From a candidate division TA06 bacterium (GTDB taxonomy: Bacteria > Hydrothermota > DG-26 > E44-bin18): DNA of 52,312 bases. The DNA is taken from the NCBI GenBank assembly GCA_004376575.1, contig SOJN01000049.1, positions 1-52,312 of the forward strand. Direction: 5' to 3'. The translations under genes were made by a program, and so were the position numbers. Below, piece after piece: positions 33,750-42,517 of this stretch (positions are counted from its first letter, which is position 1; each line of letters starts with the position of its first letter). The notes below the pieces were generated by a model. It was not told the DNA's origin. It searched no databases and saw nothing but the letters and a program-made list of their open reading frames with translations.

Positions 33750-34970
33750 ATGAGTAAGGTATTTGGCGGTAAAGAGGACAAGAAGCAGATGATAAAGGAT
33801 TTGATTAAGGAGTTACATGCGGGAGCAAAACCCGGTGATGTAAAAGAGAAATTTAAAGAGATTTTGAAAGAGGTGGGTCCAACGGATATAGCCCAGATAG
33901 AAGAAGAGCTAGTAAAAGAGGGTATGCCAAGCGAAGAAATTCATAGACTCTGCGATGTGCACCTTGCTGTCTTCAAGGAGTCTCTGGAAAAAGAGAAGAC
34001 TCTAGCACCGCCTGGCCATCCAGTTCATACTCTTATGGAAGAACACAAAATCATACTACGGTTCGCCGATGAACTGAAAAGTGTCACGCAGGAGATTAAC
34101 CGAGCGGAGAATTTTGACTCGGCAGGTGAGGGAATAAGACAATTAGAAGGAGTTTCAAAGCACCTCGACGATGCGGAAAGTCACTATGTGCGAGAGGAGA
34201 ATGTCCTGTTTCCCTATCTTGAAAAACACGGAATTACCCAGCCACCTTCAATTATGTGGTCAGAGCATAACGAGATAAGAGAGAAGAAGAAAAAGGTCCA
34301 TGAACTCGTAAACATCCATAAGAGTAATAACTTTCAGGATTTTGTTGGGAAACTCACTGACGTGGCAACATCTTTGGGTGATATGCTCCAAAGCCACTTT
34401 TACAAAGAGAATAACGTACTCTTCCCCACAGCATTAAAGGTAATCACGGAAGACGAGTGGATAGAGATTAAGAACCAGTTTGATGAAATCGGGTATTGCA
34501 GCTTCACACCAGAATGTACGACAGTTGCTGTTGAGAAAGAGAGAACAAGCGAACCCGATGCCGCGTCCAAAGGACAAATTGCATTTGAAACAGGAAGCTT
34601 TTCCAAGGAAGAGCTTGAAGTACTCCTCAACACTCTACCTGTAGATATCACCTTTGTTGATAGAGAAGATACAGTCCGATACTTCAGCCAATCGAAAGAA
34701 CGAATCTTCCCGAGGACAAAGGCGGTCATTGGCCGTAAGGTTCAGCAGTGCCATCCTCAAGAAAGCATCCATGTTGTTAGCAAGATACTTGAGGACTTCA
34801 GAAATGGTCGTAGCGATGTAGCAGAGTTCTGGATTCAGCTAAAGGAACGACTCATCTACATCCGCTACTTTCCAGTCCGTGACAAGAACGGCGAGTATCT
34901 CGGCACTTTAGAAGTAACCCAGGACATTACAGATATAAAGAAAATAGAAGGAGAGAAAAGACTCCTATAA
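33750..34970 (+). CDS. DUF438 - hemerythrin - PAS domain protein
   Basis: A 406-residue cytosolic sensor-like protein. Residues about 14-85 are DUF438 (KDLIKELHAGAKPGDVKEKF). About 90-235 form two HHE hemerythrin-like halves with the expected His/Glu residues (MEEHKIILRF, SHYVREENVLFPYLEKHG, WSEHNEIREKK, SHFYKENNVLFPTA), a likely di-iron O2- or NO-binding site. About 285-400 is a PAS domain (LPVDITFVDREDTVRYFSQS, REKDGEYLGTLEVTQDI-like end). The role may be oxygen or NO sensing or storage. It follows the hydrogenase operon by 37 bp and has a strong GAGGAGG ribosome site. Confidence 0.8.
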   Translation: MSKVFGGKEDKKQMIKDLIKELHAGAKPGDVKEKFKEILKEVGPTDIAQIEEELVKEGMPSEEIHRLCDVHLAVFKESLEKEKTLAPPGHPVHTLMEEHKIILRFADELKSVTQEINRAENFDSAGEGIRQLEGVSKHLDDAESHYVREENVLFPYLEKHGITQPPSIMWSEHNEIREKKKKVHELVNIHKSNNFQDFVGKLTDVATSLGDMLQSHFYKENNVLFPTALKVITEDEWIEIKNQFDEIGYCSFTPECTTVAVEKERTSEPDAASKGQIAFETGSFSKEELEVLLNTLPVDITFVDREDTVRYFSQSKERIFPRTKAVIGRKVQQCHPQESIHVVSKILEDFRNGRSDVAEFWIQLKERLIYIRYFPVRDKNGEYLGTLEVTQDITDIKKIEGEKRLL

Positions 34971-35054
34971 AGAGTTGCAGAAAGAAGAGCAGTACAGGCC
35001 CGACAGGTAGGCGTTAATTATTCAACTCATTCTGGACTGCAATTCGGAGCAATG

Positions 35055-35567
35055 CTACATAAACCTTTCGAATCTCTCCTTTTTTGCTTTGCACACCGGG
35101 CAAACCTCAGGAGGCTCTTCTCTTGCGCACAGATAGCCGCAGACCTTGCACCTCCATACAGGCAGAGGCAACGATGATACACTCTTGCGTGGGTGCTCAG
35201 ACTTTGCCTTTTTCCTCTCCTTTGCTGGCCGCCGCCTTTCAGGTATCGACCCTGTCAGTTCCTTTTCACCTTTCTCCACGGCTTCCGACACATAAAGCGC
35301 GCAGTAGCACATGCCATGTTCGCTTAAGTCCGTATCCCTGTAATCACAGGGACATATGATATCCAGATCCTCTTCTTTGCGACCACAGGCAAGCCTGCAC
35401 GGGCATCCCCAGTACCCATATCTTTTTTCATTAGTCAGGATTCCTCGAATCAGATCCTTGGCGAACTCAACATCAGGATTCAAGTGATATCCGCCTTCTT
35501 CTGCTTCCTTGTTCAGACGCTCATACAGTCGATCAACTTCCTCAGCGCTGATATCGGTGCTACTCAT
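35055..35567 (-). CDS. Ferredoxin:thioredoxin reductase catalytic subunit fused to rubredoxin
   Basis: A 170-residue fusion. Residues 1-95 are an FTR catalytic domain with cysteine motifs C55-P-C57, C72-P-C74 and C87-Y-C89, which bind the [4Fe-4S] cluster and the redox disulfide. The last motif is CYC, where plant-type FTR has CHC. After a basic linker (about 108-132) comes a rubredoxin-like domain with [10 protein letters not shown] and [14 protein letters not shown] rubredoxin attached to FTR could feed electrons directly to a disulfide. The ATG at 35567 overlaps the glutaredoxin gene stop by 8 bp; the glutaredoxin is the probable partner. Confidence 0.75.
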   Translation of the reverse strand: MSSTDISAEEVDRLYERLNKEAEEGGYHLNPDVEFAKDLIRGILTNEKRYGYWGCPCRLACGRKEEDLDIICPCDYRDTDLSEHGMCYCALYVSEAVEKGEKELTGSIPERRRPAKERKKAKSEHPRKSVSSLPLPVWRCKVCGYLCAREEPPEVCPVCKAKKERFERFM

Positions 35568-35814
35568 AGCCCACCGCCTTCTTGATCTTCTCTTCATTGA
35601 ACCCCACTATGCACTTTTCGTTATTGACCACCACCGTGGGAAATGAGCATTTTGGATTCCATCGCTCGATCTCCTTCATGACCTCATCCTCTTCTTTGTC
35701 CTCTAGAAGATCTACATCCACATAGCTATACTCTATGCCCATCTTGTCGAGTAGCCGTTTGGTCTTCCTGCACCACCCACACGTACTCAGAGCGTAAAGA
35801 ACGACTTTGCCCAT
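35560..35814 (-). CDS. Glutaredoxin-like protein
   Basis: An 84-residue thioredoxin-fold protein with the active site CGWC ([17 protein letters not shown]) and the cis-proline region [20 protein letters not shown]. The ATG at 35814 begins at [10 protein letters not shown]; an ATG at 35844 would add ten residues and cannot be excluded. The gene overlaps the FTR-rubredoxin gene by 8 bp. It is probably the dithiol protein reduced by that FTR. Confidence 0.8.
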   Translation of the reverse strand: MGKVVLYALSTCGWCRKTKRLLDKMGIEYSYVDVDLLEDKEEDEVMKEIERWNPKCSFPTVVVNNEKCIVGFNEEKIKKAVGYE

Positions 35815-35847
35815 CTTATTGCCCTTGGCATGTGTCATCCGCATGTC

Positions 35848-36408
35848 TTATTCCTCCTTGTACATGTTTATGAAGGCGAATTTCTCAAACGGCAACCGCT
35901 CCGGCCTCTTCCCTTCAGCTTCAACCTGCTTTTCTGACAGCACATCACGAATTTCATCTGAGCGCTTACCTACTATGAGAAGAGCAATAAGCCTCATGTC
36001 TTCCGGGATCCGCAGAATCTCCTTAGCCTTCTTTTGACTGTACCCTGCAATTGGATGGGCGACAAGACCAAGTTCTGTGGCTCTTAATATGACGAAGGCC
36101 GTCGCCATGCCTGTGTCAAAAAGGTAATAATGCCTATCCTTTATGTTGCAGTCAAGATCTTCTCTGCTGAACACAGCGATGATCATGGACCCATAATGCG
36201 CCCATTCATTCCCCTTTGATAAGGCCTCTCGCATCTTTTTCAACATCTCTTTGTCATAAACAAAAATGAGCCGCCACGGCTGGTTGTTGAAGCATGACGC
36301 GGACAGGCTGGCACACTCAGCCAGGTCTCTCACAAGTTCCTCAGTTATTTTCGTCTCTTCAAGAGATCGATATGCTCTTCTTTTGCTTATTGCCTCTTTC
36401 ACGTCCAT
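35848..36408 (-). CDS. Nitroreductase-family flavoprotein
   Basis: A 186-residue FMN-dependent oxidoreductase. Family features are AISKRRAYRSLEETKI near the N-terminus, the FNNQPWRLIFV FMN-contact segment, DTGMATAFVILRATELGLVA, and PIAGYSQKKAKEILRIPEDM. These enzymes reduce nitro groups, quinones or flavins at the expense of NAD(P)H. The ATG at 36408 is preferred over GTG 36417. It lies 3 bp upstream of the glutaredoxin frame in the minus-strand series. Confidence 0.8.
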   Translation of the reverse strand: MDVKEAISKRRAYRSLEETKITEELVRDLAECASLSASCFNNQPWRLIFVYDKEMLKKMREALSKGNEWAHYGSMIIAVFSREDLDCNIKDRHYYLFDTGMATAFVILRATELGLVAHPIAGYSQKKAKEILRIPEDMRLIALLIVGKRSDEIRDVLSEKQVEAEGKRPERLPFEKFAFINMYKEE

Positions 36409-36439
36409 GGTCACCACCTTCTTTTTGGTTTACCTTACA

Positions 36440-36757
36440 TCACGTCCTGTTCATGCTCTTCAGGAAGTCGACTATTTCATGTATGTCGGGCAGGACCCTT
36501 ATCTCATAGACCTTGAAGAATACAACTTTCTGGGTCTCGTCAATTATTATGTTCGCTCTCTCAGAAAAGCCCTCTTTTTCTCTGAATATGCTGTATAGTC
36601 CTGCGACCTCCCCGTGCGGCCAGAAATCACAGAGAAGACGCGTGTTCTTTATGCCAAGGGTTTCGGCCCATGCTCGCAAAAAAACGGGCTGCGACCGATC
36701 CCGTCTTCTTAATACCTTCACCCGCCCTGCCTCCCACCAGAAATGTGAATACATCAT
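36440..36757 (-). pseudogene. Peroxiredoxin (AhpC/TSA) C-terminal remnant
   Basis: The open frame of 105 codons matches only the second half of a peroxiredoxin: VFLRAWAETLGIKNTRLLCD, the VAGLYSIFREKEGFSERANI segment and KVYEIRVLPDIHEIVDFLK. The N-terminal half with the peroxidatic cysteine (PxxxTxxC) is missing, and the residues before VFLRAW are unrelated. No N-terminal piece is seen in the other frames up to 36780. It is probably inactive. Confidence 0.65.
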
Positions 36758-36780
36758 TTGCCAGGCAGGGACCTCCCCGG

Positions 36781-37167
36781 TTACAGCCTGTTAACTATCA
36801 CCTTCAGTTTTTCCCTTACCTCCCTCGCCACCTCGCGCAGCTTCTGGTTGTCAACAGCTTGCATGGATGCGACAGGATCCACTGCCGATACTTCCACAGC
36901 TCCCTCACCCCTCTCTTGCACGATAACATTGCAGGGCAGCATCAGACCTATCTTGTCCTCTAGTTGCAGAGCCTTGTAGGCAAAGGGAGGATTACATGCT
37001 CCCAGAATGATGTACTTCCTAAAATCCGCGTTCAGCTTTTTCTTGAGCGTTTCTTTCACGTCTATTTGGGTCAGAATGCCGAACCCTTCTTTCTTCAGCT
37101 CCTCGGTCACCCGGGCAACAACTTCCTCAAAAGAGAGGTTCAGCTTCTTACTGAAGTGGTAACTCAT
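36781..37167 (-). CDS. DUF302 family protein
   Basis: A 128-residue protein of the DUF302 family: SFEEVVARVTEELKKEGFGI, the TQIDVKETLKKKLNADFRKY segment, YIILGACNPPFAYKALQLED, and GLMLPCNVIVQERGEGAVEV. The cysteines in GAC and LPCN are typical. The function of the family is not firmly established; it often lies beside redox and sulfur genes. A ribosome site AGGAGG precedes the ATG and a weak promoter is at 37236-37263. Confidence 0.8.
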   Translation of the reverse strand: MSYHFSKKLNLSFEEVVARVTEELKKEGFGILTQIDVKETLKKKLNADFRKYIILGACNPPFAYKALQLEDKIGLMLPCNVIVQERGEGAVEVSAVDPVASMQAVDNQKLREVAREVREKLKVIVNRL

Positions 37168-37235
37168 GGAGGCCTCCTTCTTATCGGATTTGCTGCTTGG
37201 GTGGCTAGACGAATAGTGACCACCGCATACCTCTC

Positions 37236-37263
37236 AGTATACTGATTTCTCCAATTGTAGCAA
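37236..37263 (-). promoter_or_regulatory. Possible promoter for the DUF302 gene
   Basis: Minus strand TTGCTA (37263-37258), 16-bp spacer, TATACT (37241-37236), about 70 bp before the start. The -35 is weak. Confidence 0.4.
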
Positions 37264-37439
37264 CGGGAAAGGCCGAATATTTCTGGACTAGGTGCCAATC
37301 TAAGGTTACCGGTGTCCACGGCGAGCTCACTCTGCCACATGACGCTACGATGTAAGGCCCGAACCGAATTTGCTGGGAAGAATGGACGCACAGAATCAGC
37401 AGGTCGAATCGCCGCTTCTGAGCCGTTCTCATGCGAATT

Positions 37440-38159
37440 CTAATCCTGCGGCGAGAACTGGCCCTTTCCGGCCCCGCAGACCGGACAGACCCAATCGTCC
37501 GGGAGATCTTCAAACGCTGTGCCCGCAGCCACTCCGTGTTCAGGGTCTCCCTGAGCCGGGTCGTAAACATAGCCACACACATCACAGACAAACTTCTTCA
37601 TACCTGTACCCGCTCCTTCAGGTTTCTCTTCCTTTTCCTCAACCCCGCCTCTGTATGTGGGTGCATTCTTAGGAGCCTTGCCCTTCTTTATTTGGTGATA
37701 GTCGGCATAGGTGAGTGGAGTACCCCCTTGCAGTACTCGAGCGCTCACCACTTCCCCTAGGAATATCGTGTGCGAGCCTGCATCAAGCTGACCAATCATC
37801 CTCGCTTCTATCATAGAAAGCGCATTGTCCATGACACAGGGACACCCTGTGGTCCCCTTTTCGTATCCAACCTGGGAGAGCTTGTCAACATCCCTGCCTG
37901 ATCTGAAACCAAAGAGTCCGATGAATTCCATTGGTGTTGACACGTCGAGCACGGAAATGCTGAAGACACCACTATTTGAAATGTATTCGTGCGTGAGGTT
38001 GTTTTTGGAGATGCTGACTGCTAGTCGTGGAGGCTCTGCAGTGACCTGAAACACAGCGTTGGCGATTTGACCATTCAGCTTTTCATCCGAGTGGGAGCAG
38101 ACCACATAAAGGCCGTAGCTCAGGTCGAACAACGCCTTGAGATCTATTTCACTATTCAC
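37440..38159 (-). CDS. hrb: High-molecular-weight rubredoxin (flavin reductase - rubredoxin fusion)
   Basis: About 239 residues. The N-terminal 165 residues form a flavin reductase FMN-binding domain ([52 protein letters not shown]). A linker of charged residues precedes a typical rubredoxin ([35 protein letters not shown]). This matches Moorella Hrb, an NADH-dependent reductase that supplies electrons to the flavodiiron protein encoded just upstream. The GTG at 38159 overlaps the FprA stop by 8 bp; the frame continues upstream to 38240 inside fprA. Confidence 0.8.
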   Translation of the reverse strand: MNSEIDLKALFDLSYGLYVVCSHSDEKLNGQIANAVFQVTAEPPRLAVSISKNNLTHEYISNSGVFSISVLDVSTPMEFIGLFGFRSGRDVDKLSQVGYEKGTTGCPCVMDNALSMIEARMIGQLDAGSHTIFLGEVVSARVLQGGTPLTYADYHQIKKGKAPKNAPTYRGGVEEKEEKPEGAGTGMKKFVCDVCGYVYDPAQGDPEHGVAAGTAFEDLPDDWVCPVCGAGKGQFSPQD

Positions 38160-39363
38160 TGCCAGCCAATCTCCTGAGCTTCTCTGCGACTTGTAGTCCG
38201 AACGAATAGCAGTCTGCGAGGGCGTGGCCATCAGGCACATATTTCACTTTGAGACCATCACCTATCAGTTCCACTTTCATTGCAGTGAGGATCTCCTTCA
38301 CCTGTGCAACAGCTTCTCCACTCCAGCCGTATGAACCGAAGGCAGACCCTATCATGTTCTTCGGCTTCAAACCCCTTAAGTATGCCAGCAGGTCTGCAAC
38401 TGTCGGGAACATGTTGTTGTTTATGGTTGGCGATCCCACAAGGAGCGCCCCGGCATCCAGTATCTCGGTGGCAATGTCACTCCGGTGACATTGCCTCAGG
38501 GGCATCAGCTTGGTAACTGCTCCCCCTGCTGAGAGACCTTCACCAATTGCCCTTGCCATCATGGCTGTACTCTGCCACATCGTATCATAGGCCACTACAG
38601 CCTTATTCTTCCGCTTCTGGGCCGCCCACACCGAGTAGAGTTCAACTATTCCATCAACGTCTTTCCTCCAGATCGGTCCATGGTCGGGCGCTATTGTATT
38701 TATGGTGATGCCAAGGCCACCTACTCTTTCAAGAAGCTTGCTTATGAGCGGAGAAAATGGAAGAAGGATGTTCGCATAGTACTTGGCTGCCTCGTAGTCA
38801 AGAACTGTCTGGTCAATCTCATCAGAGAATCTCTGGCTGGAGGCCAGATGCATACCAAAACCATCCTGGGAGAAAAGAAGGTTGTCCTCTGCTAGATACG
38901 TGAACATACTGTCAGGCCAATGCACCATACGAGTTTCCACAAAGGACAGGTTCAGGTTCCCCAGACTGAGACTGTCGCCGTCTTTCAGAGCAAGAATTTC
39001 TCTCTCCATCTGGAAATGCTCGGACAGAGCCTTCACCCCCATTGGCGATGCGAAAACCTTCTCAGGTTTGACCGTCTCTATCACTGGGGGCAGACACCCG
39101 GAATGGTCCATCTCTGAATGGTTGGAGATGATGTAGTCAATCTTACCAGGGTCAATGACCGAGGAGATGCGCGACATCAACTCACTATGGAAAGGAGCCT
39201 TCACCGTGTCTATGAGCGTGATCTTGTCTGCGAGAATCAGGTAGGCATTATAGGTTGTGCCCCGGCTGGTCAGATAGCCGTGGAAGTCCCGGACAGCCCA
39301 GTCAATCGCACCAACCCAATAGACGTGCTCGCTAATCTTCAGAGCCTTGAAAGACTCATCCAT
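38152..39363 (-). CDS. fprA: Flavodiiron protein (FprA-type O2/NO reductase)
   Basis: A 403-residue A-type flavoprotein. The metallo-beta-lactamase-like domain (about 1-250) binds the di-iron site through His82, Glu84, Asp86, His87 (NHSEMDHSG), His148, Asp167 and His228 (APDHGP). A flavodoxin domain follows (about 255-403; [30 protein letters not shown]). The enzyme reduces O2 to water, or NO to N2O, with electrons from rubredoxin, here probably the adjacent Hrb. It follows the ferritin-like gene by 10 bp in the minus-strand defence operon. Confidence 0.9.
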   Translation of the reverse strand: MDESFKALKISEHVYWVGAIDWAVRDFHGYLTSRGTTYNAYLILADKITLIDTVKAPFHSELMSRISSVIDPGKIDYIISNHSEMDHSGCLPPVIETVKPEKVFASPMGVKALSEHFQMEREILALKDGDSLSLGNLNLSFVETRMVHWPDSMFTYLAEDNLLFSQDGFGMHLASSQRFSDEIDQTVLDYEAAKYYANILLPFSPLISKLLERVGGLGITINTIAPDHGPIWRKDVDGIVELYSVWAAQKRKNKAVVAYDTMWQSTAMMARAIGEGLSAGGAVTKLMPLRQCHRSDIATEILDAGALLVGSPTINNNMFPTVADLLAYLRGLKPKNMIGSAFGSYGWSGEAVAQVKEILTAMKVELIGDGLKVKYVPDGHALADCYSFGLQVAEKLRRLAGSE

Positions 39364-39373
39364 AGAGGACTCT

Positions 39374-39874
39374 TCACTTCTGTTCTTTCAGAGAAGACAA
39401 GTACTTGCTCAGGTCGGTGACGTGCTTCATCTCTTCCTTGATGACACCGTCAATCCTGGGCTTACCAAGTTTCTCTGGAACCATATCTTTCATTCCCAAA
39501 TAGAAGACGATTGAATCCTTCTCCATCCCGATGGCCTTGCGCAGAATGTGCTCCATCGATTCTTCCCCTGTCAGATCCCTGGACGGATCCGATTTAACAT
39601 CAAAGACCTGTCCATCAGCCATTGCCCGTAGATACAGGGCTGCTTCGTCGTGCGGATCAAAGACAGTCGTACCGCTTTCCTGCTTCGACAGTTCCTCTCT
39701 CATAGAGGCGAAGACCCTTTCGTGCTCAACTTCCATGCTAGCGAGGTCGAGGAGCAATTGGTGAGCATGTGTATTCTCTCGTCCTTCCGCTGCTTTCCTG
39801 TAGAATTTGGCACCATTCCTTTCAATCTGCTCAGCCATCTCGAAAATCTCGTCAGCGTTAAAGTCCAAACTCAT
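39374..39874 (-). CDS. Ferritin-like di-iron protein (rubrerythrin-like, without rubredoxin)
   Basis: A 166-residue four-helix protein of the ferritin-like superfamily. Glu in [17 protein letters not shown], the [10 protein letters not shown] pair, IVFYLGMKD and the EEMKHVTDL helix supply the expected di-iron ligands. It differs from classic rubrerythrin in lacking the rubredoxin domain. The start overlaps the ferritin stop by 4 bp and has a GGGGGGAG ribosome site. Confidence 0.8.
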   Translation of the reverse strand: MSLDFNADEIFEMAEQIERNGAKFYRKAAEGRENTHAHQLLLDLASMEVEHERVFASMREELSKQESGTTVFDPHDEAALYLRAMADGQVFDVKSDPSRDLTGEESMEHILRKAIGMEKDSIVFYLGMKDMVPEKLGKPRIDGVIKEEMKHVTDLSKYLSSLKEQK

Positions 39875-40395
39875 TTTTCTCCCCCCTTGCCTGTTGCCGG
39901 CGGCGTGAATACGCGCTGTGCCAGCTCACGGTCAGTCATTAGCAGTCCATCCCCGCTTTTGCCAACGAGCTTCACCTTTTCAAGAACATCGTTCGCGGAG
40001 GATTCCTCTTCCACCTGCTCGGACACGAACCACTGGAGGAAGCTGTTCGTAGCGTGGTCCTTTTCCGCAATGGCAAGATTGACCAGGTCGTTGATGAGAC
40101 CGGTAACCTTCTGCTCATGCTTATATACATGGTCAAAAACGGCCACAGGAGAGTCCCAATCCGTGGGTGGACCGTCTATTTTCTCTAGAATTACTCTCCC
40201 GCCCCGCTCGTTGATGAAATCATAGAACTTCATGGCATGCGTCAATTCTTCCTGTGTCTGCACCCGCATCCAGTTGGCAAAGCCCGGCAGATTTCTCGCT
40301 TCGAAGTAAGCGGACATAGAGAGGTAGAGATATGAAGAATACAGCTCTGCGTTGAGCTGCTTACTCAAAGCCTCCTGTATCTTTTTCGCGAGCAT
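39871..40395 (-). CDS. ftnA: Ferritin (FtnA-type)
   Basis: A 174-residue non-heme ferritin. Ferroxidase-site residues Glu17 (LNAELYS), Glu50 and His53 ([10 protein letters not shown]) occupy the same numbers as in E. coli FtnA, and the later [12 protein letters not shown] helix supplies further acidic ligands. It stores iron in the mineral core. The ATG at 40395 follows GGAG; a longer frame starts at 40419. It lies directly after the superoxide reductase gene. Confidence 0.9.
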   Translation of the reverse strand: MLAKKIQEALSKQLNAELYSSYLYLSMSAYFEARNLPGFANWMRVQTQEELTHAMKFYDFINERGGRVILEKIDGPPTDWDSPVAVFDHVYKHEQKVTGLINDLVNLAIAEKDHATNSFLQWFVSEQVEEESSANDVLEKVKLVGKSGDGLLMTDRELAQRVFTPPATGKGGEK

Positions 40396-40399
40396 GTTT

Positions 40400-40774
40400 C
40401 TAACTCCTCCACAGTCCATGCAGATTGCAGTATTCCCGGGCAGTCACCTTGTCTGCCTTGATGTTGAAAACTGCTTCAGGGGCGTCGCCCGGCTTCAGGA
40501 AGTGCCGATACGCATCTCCATCAGCGATCACTTCTATCCACTCGATATAGTGCTTATCCTCCATTGGATGAGGTACGCTGCCCACCTTCACCTTGAACCC
40601 ACCATCAACCTTCTCCACCACAGGAACATGCTTTTCCTTCGCAGCATCAACTGCGTTCTCTTCATAAAGCTTCATTGGCTGGTTGCAGCAAACTAGCTCA
40701 CCCACACCTTCGTGCAAGACTTCCACGATGTTCCCGCAGATCTCACACTTGTAGATTTCCAGCCTCTTTGCCAT
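40400..40774 (-). CDS. dfx: Desulfoferrodoxin (superoxide reductase), intact copy
   Basis: A 124-residue desulfoferrodoxin. Center I cysteines are Cys10, Cys13, Cys29, Cys30; center II ligands are His49, His69, His75, Cys116 ([11 protein letters not shown]) and His119, with Glu47 and Lys48 conserved. It reduces superoxide to H2O2 with electrons from rubredoxin-type donors. The ribosome site is AAAGGAG. It is the intact homologue of the altered copy at 28160-28540. An inverted repeat lies 19 bp upstream. Confidence 0.9.
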   Translation of the reverse strand: MAKRLEIYKCEICGNIVEVLHEGVGELVCCNQPMKLYEENAVDAAKEKHVPVVEKVDGGFKVKVGSVPHPMEDKHYIEWIEVIADGDAYRHFLKPGDAPEAVFNIKADKVTAREYCNLHGLWRS

Positions 40775-40792
40775 CTTTCACTCCTTTTCTTT

Positions 40793-40813
40793 GAGGTTAA
40801 TACAATCAACCTC
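40793..40813. promoter_or_regulatory. Operator-like inverted repeat upstream of dfx
   Basis: GAGGTTAAT-ACA-ATCAACCTC: arms of 9 bp with one mismatch and a 3-bp centre. It lies in the 156-bp gap between the ferritin-like gene and dfx, the largest gap in this otherwise tight series, so an internal regulated promoter is possible. Confidence 0.45.
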
Positions 40814-40930
40814 ACTCAGTGAAACTCATTATCGTCTGGGTTCACATTCATTACAACCCAAATCTTTCTCGCGCCTCCTGGTCCGCGTTTCATTCTTGGT
40901 ACTCTGCAAGTTGTCCTTCGTACATTGCCT

Positions 40931-41425
40931 TCAGGGTCCCACGTGAAACAACGGCCATTCGACATCGTAATCCTCAAACCTCTCGGCATTCTCTCTTTCG
41001 ACTTCAAGAAGCTTGTAGTGCCCCATCTCCATAGTCGCAATATAGAGAATAGACTTCTTAAGCTGATCATTGCCTGACAGTCTCTCCGCCAATCCGGTGT
41101 AGAACTCGTGCGCAGCCTTTTCTGCCTGCATGGCACTCCAGAAGACTTCACTAATGGCCACACTTTCGTCAGGGATTTTCAACTCAGGCAACGGTACTGG
41201 ACTCTTTTTGGGTAGAACGAGCTTCTTTCCTGGAAACTTGTCCCTGAACGTGTTCTCAAAGAAGGTCCTGTGTTTCTCTTCTTCTTTGGATAAGAATTCC
41301 AACCTGTCCTTCAGAAGGAAGTTCTTCACTCTGCTGGCAAGCTTGGCATAGAAGTCCTTGCTTTCGATCTCACTTCTCATGGCAGTGAGAAGCAGTTCTT
41401 CCTCACTGAATCTGCTTAGGTCCAT
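40931..41425 (-). CDS. Ferritin-like di-iron protein
   Basis: A 164-residue member of the ferritin-like superfamily (rubrerythrin-like). Ligand-bearing helices include SEIESKDFYAKLASRV, KEEEKHRTFFENTF, QAEKAAHEFYTGLAERL and TMEMGHYKLLEVE. There is no rubredoxin domain. It is distinct from the 39374-39874 protein. A GAGGAG ribosome site precedes the ATG, 21 bp after the rubrerythrin stop. Confidence 0.8.
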   Translation of the reverse strand: MDLSRFSEEELLLTAMRSEIESKDFYAKLASRVKNFLLKDRLEFLSKEEEKHRTFFENTFRDKFPGKKLVLPKKSPVPLPELKIPDESVAISEVFWSAMQAEKAAHEFYTGLAERLSGNDQLKKSILYIATMEMGHYKLLEVERENAERFEDYDVEWPLFHVGP

Positions 41426-41446
41426 ATCTTATCGGCTCCTCTTCGG

Positions 41447-42019
41447 TTACCAGTTCTCACACAGCAGTTCAAAGTACGCTCGAGGATGCGCACAGGCAGG
41501 ACACTCCTCAGGCGGCTCCGTCCCTTCGTGAATATATCCACAGTTCAAGCACCGCCACACGACCGACTGGTCCTTCTTGAACACCTTGTTTGCCTTTACA
41601 TTCGCAAGAAGTCCAAGATACCTTTTTTCATGCTGCTTTTCGGCTACAGCAATCGATCGAAAGATCTTCGCGATATCCGCGAGGCCTTCTTGCTCAGCGA
41701 TTTTCGCAAACCCCGGATACATGTCAGTCCACTCATAGTTTTCACCACCGGCGGCAGCTTCAAGGTTTTCTGCTGTCGTTCCAATGACCCCGGCAGGAAA
41801 CGCAGCCCCGATCTCAACCATCCCTCCCTCAAGCAGCTTGAAAAGCCTCTCCGCATGCTCCTTCTCCTGACTGGCCGTTTCTTCAAAGATGGCTCTGATC
41901 TGCTCAAACCCGTCCTTCTTCGCCTTGCTGGCAAAGTAGGTGTAACGGTTTCTCGCCTGTGATTCTCCGGCAAACGCCGTGAGAATGTTCTTTTCAGTCT
42001 TCGATCCTTTCAGTTCCAC
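41447..42019 (-). CDS. rbr: Rubrerythrin
   Basis: A 190-residue rubrerythrin that reduces H2O2. The di-iron domain contains [29 protein letters not shown] and [13 protein letters not shown]. The C-terminal rubredoxin domain has [12 protein letters not shown] and [13 protein letters not shown] with all four cysteines. The start is GTG behind AAAGGAGGAG, and the gene overlaps the end of the Fur-family gene by 26 bp. It is the intact counterpart of the pseudogene at 28549-29086. Confidence 0.9.
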   Translation of the reverse strand: MELKGSKTEKNILTAFAGESQARNRYTYFASKAKKDGFEQIRAIFEETASQEKEHAERLFKLLEGGMVEIGAAFPAGVIGTTAENLEAAAGGENYEWTDMYPGFAKIAEQEGLADIAKIFRSIAVAEKQHEKRYLGLLANVKANKVFKKDQSVVWRCLNCGYIHEGTEPPEECPACAHPRAYFELLCENW

Positions 42020-42440
42020 TGCTCTCCTCCTTTCCTGACTCTAATGGCTTCTTCCTCTGAGAGGATCCTCTCCTCTTCCTACATTCTGGACATATGCCAA
42101 TGTATTCCAGTCGGTACGCGACAATCTCGTAGTCGCTCATCCCTTGGATCGTACTCTCAACTGGAGGCAACTCGTTGACCGACACATCCTCGACACGGCC
42201 ACAGGAGACCCAGCGCACATGATAGTGATTTTCAGTTGTCCCGTCAAACCGTTTTTCAATGCCCGCCAGTTCCAGTTTCTGTATCAGGCCCGCCTTGGAT
42301 AGTACGTCCAGATTACGGTAGATAGTCCCCAGGCTTATCCGGGGAATTCGCTCACGGACAGACCTGTAGACCTGAGCAGCGGTCGGGTGGCAGGCACTCC
42401 TCTGAAGCTCAGCCAGAATCACCCTGCGCTGGCGCGTCAT
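41994..42440 (-). CDS. Fur/PerR-family regulator with one zinc-site cysteine replaced by tryptophan
   Basis: 148 residues from the ATG at 42440, the first in the family-like region. Upstream codons to 42479 (GTG) or an ATT at 42470, placed 8 bp after GGAGG, could be the true start. The winged helix is [14 protein letters not shown] and the recognition helix [11 protein letters not shown]. Metal-site residues Asp66 ([12 protein letters not shown]) and histidines are present. In the zinc motif, where CxxC is expected, the first position is Trp77 ([10 protein letters not shown]) and only Cys80 remains; the second pair is Cys117/Cys120 (CPEC). It heads the oxygen-defence operon and probably represses it. 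Confidence 0.8.
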   Translation of the reverse strand: MTRQRRVILAELQRSACHPTAAQVYRSVRERIPRISLGTIYRNLDVLSKAGLIQKLELAGIEKRFDGTTENHYHVRWVSCGRVEDVSVNELPPVESTIQGMSDYEIVAYRLEYIGICPECRKRRGSSQRKKPLESGKEESSGTERIED

Positions 42441-42494
42441 CCGTAAGCCCTTGTCGTACTTGTGGTTAATCCTTCTCACCTCCTTCCTGCGAAT

Positions 42495-42516
42495 AGTAAT
42501 TATTACTGGTAACCAG
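42495..42516. promoter_or_regulatory. Paired palindromes between promoter and regulator gene
   Basis: AGTAAT-T-ATTACT (42495-42507) and CTGGT-A-ACCAG (42506-42516), both perfect, overlapping by two bases. They lie directly downstream of the -10 box, where a repressor would block transcription of the defence operon. Confidence 0.55.
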
Positions 42517-42517
42517 C

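Noticed and set aside
40816-41163. Arginine-rich minus-strand ORF overlapping the ferritin-like gene
   Set aside because: Out-of-frame reading of the 40931-41425 gene, with no family match.
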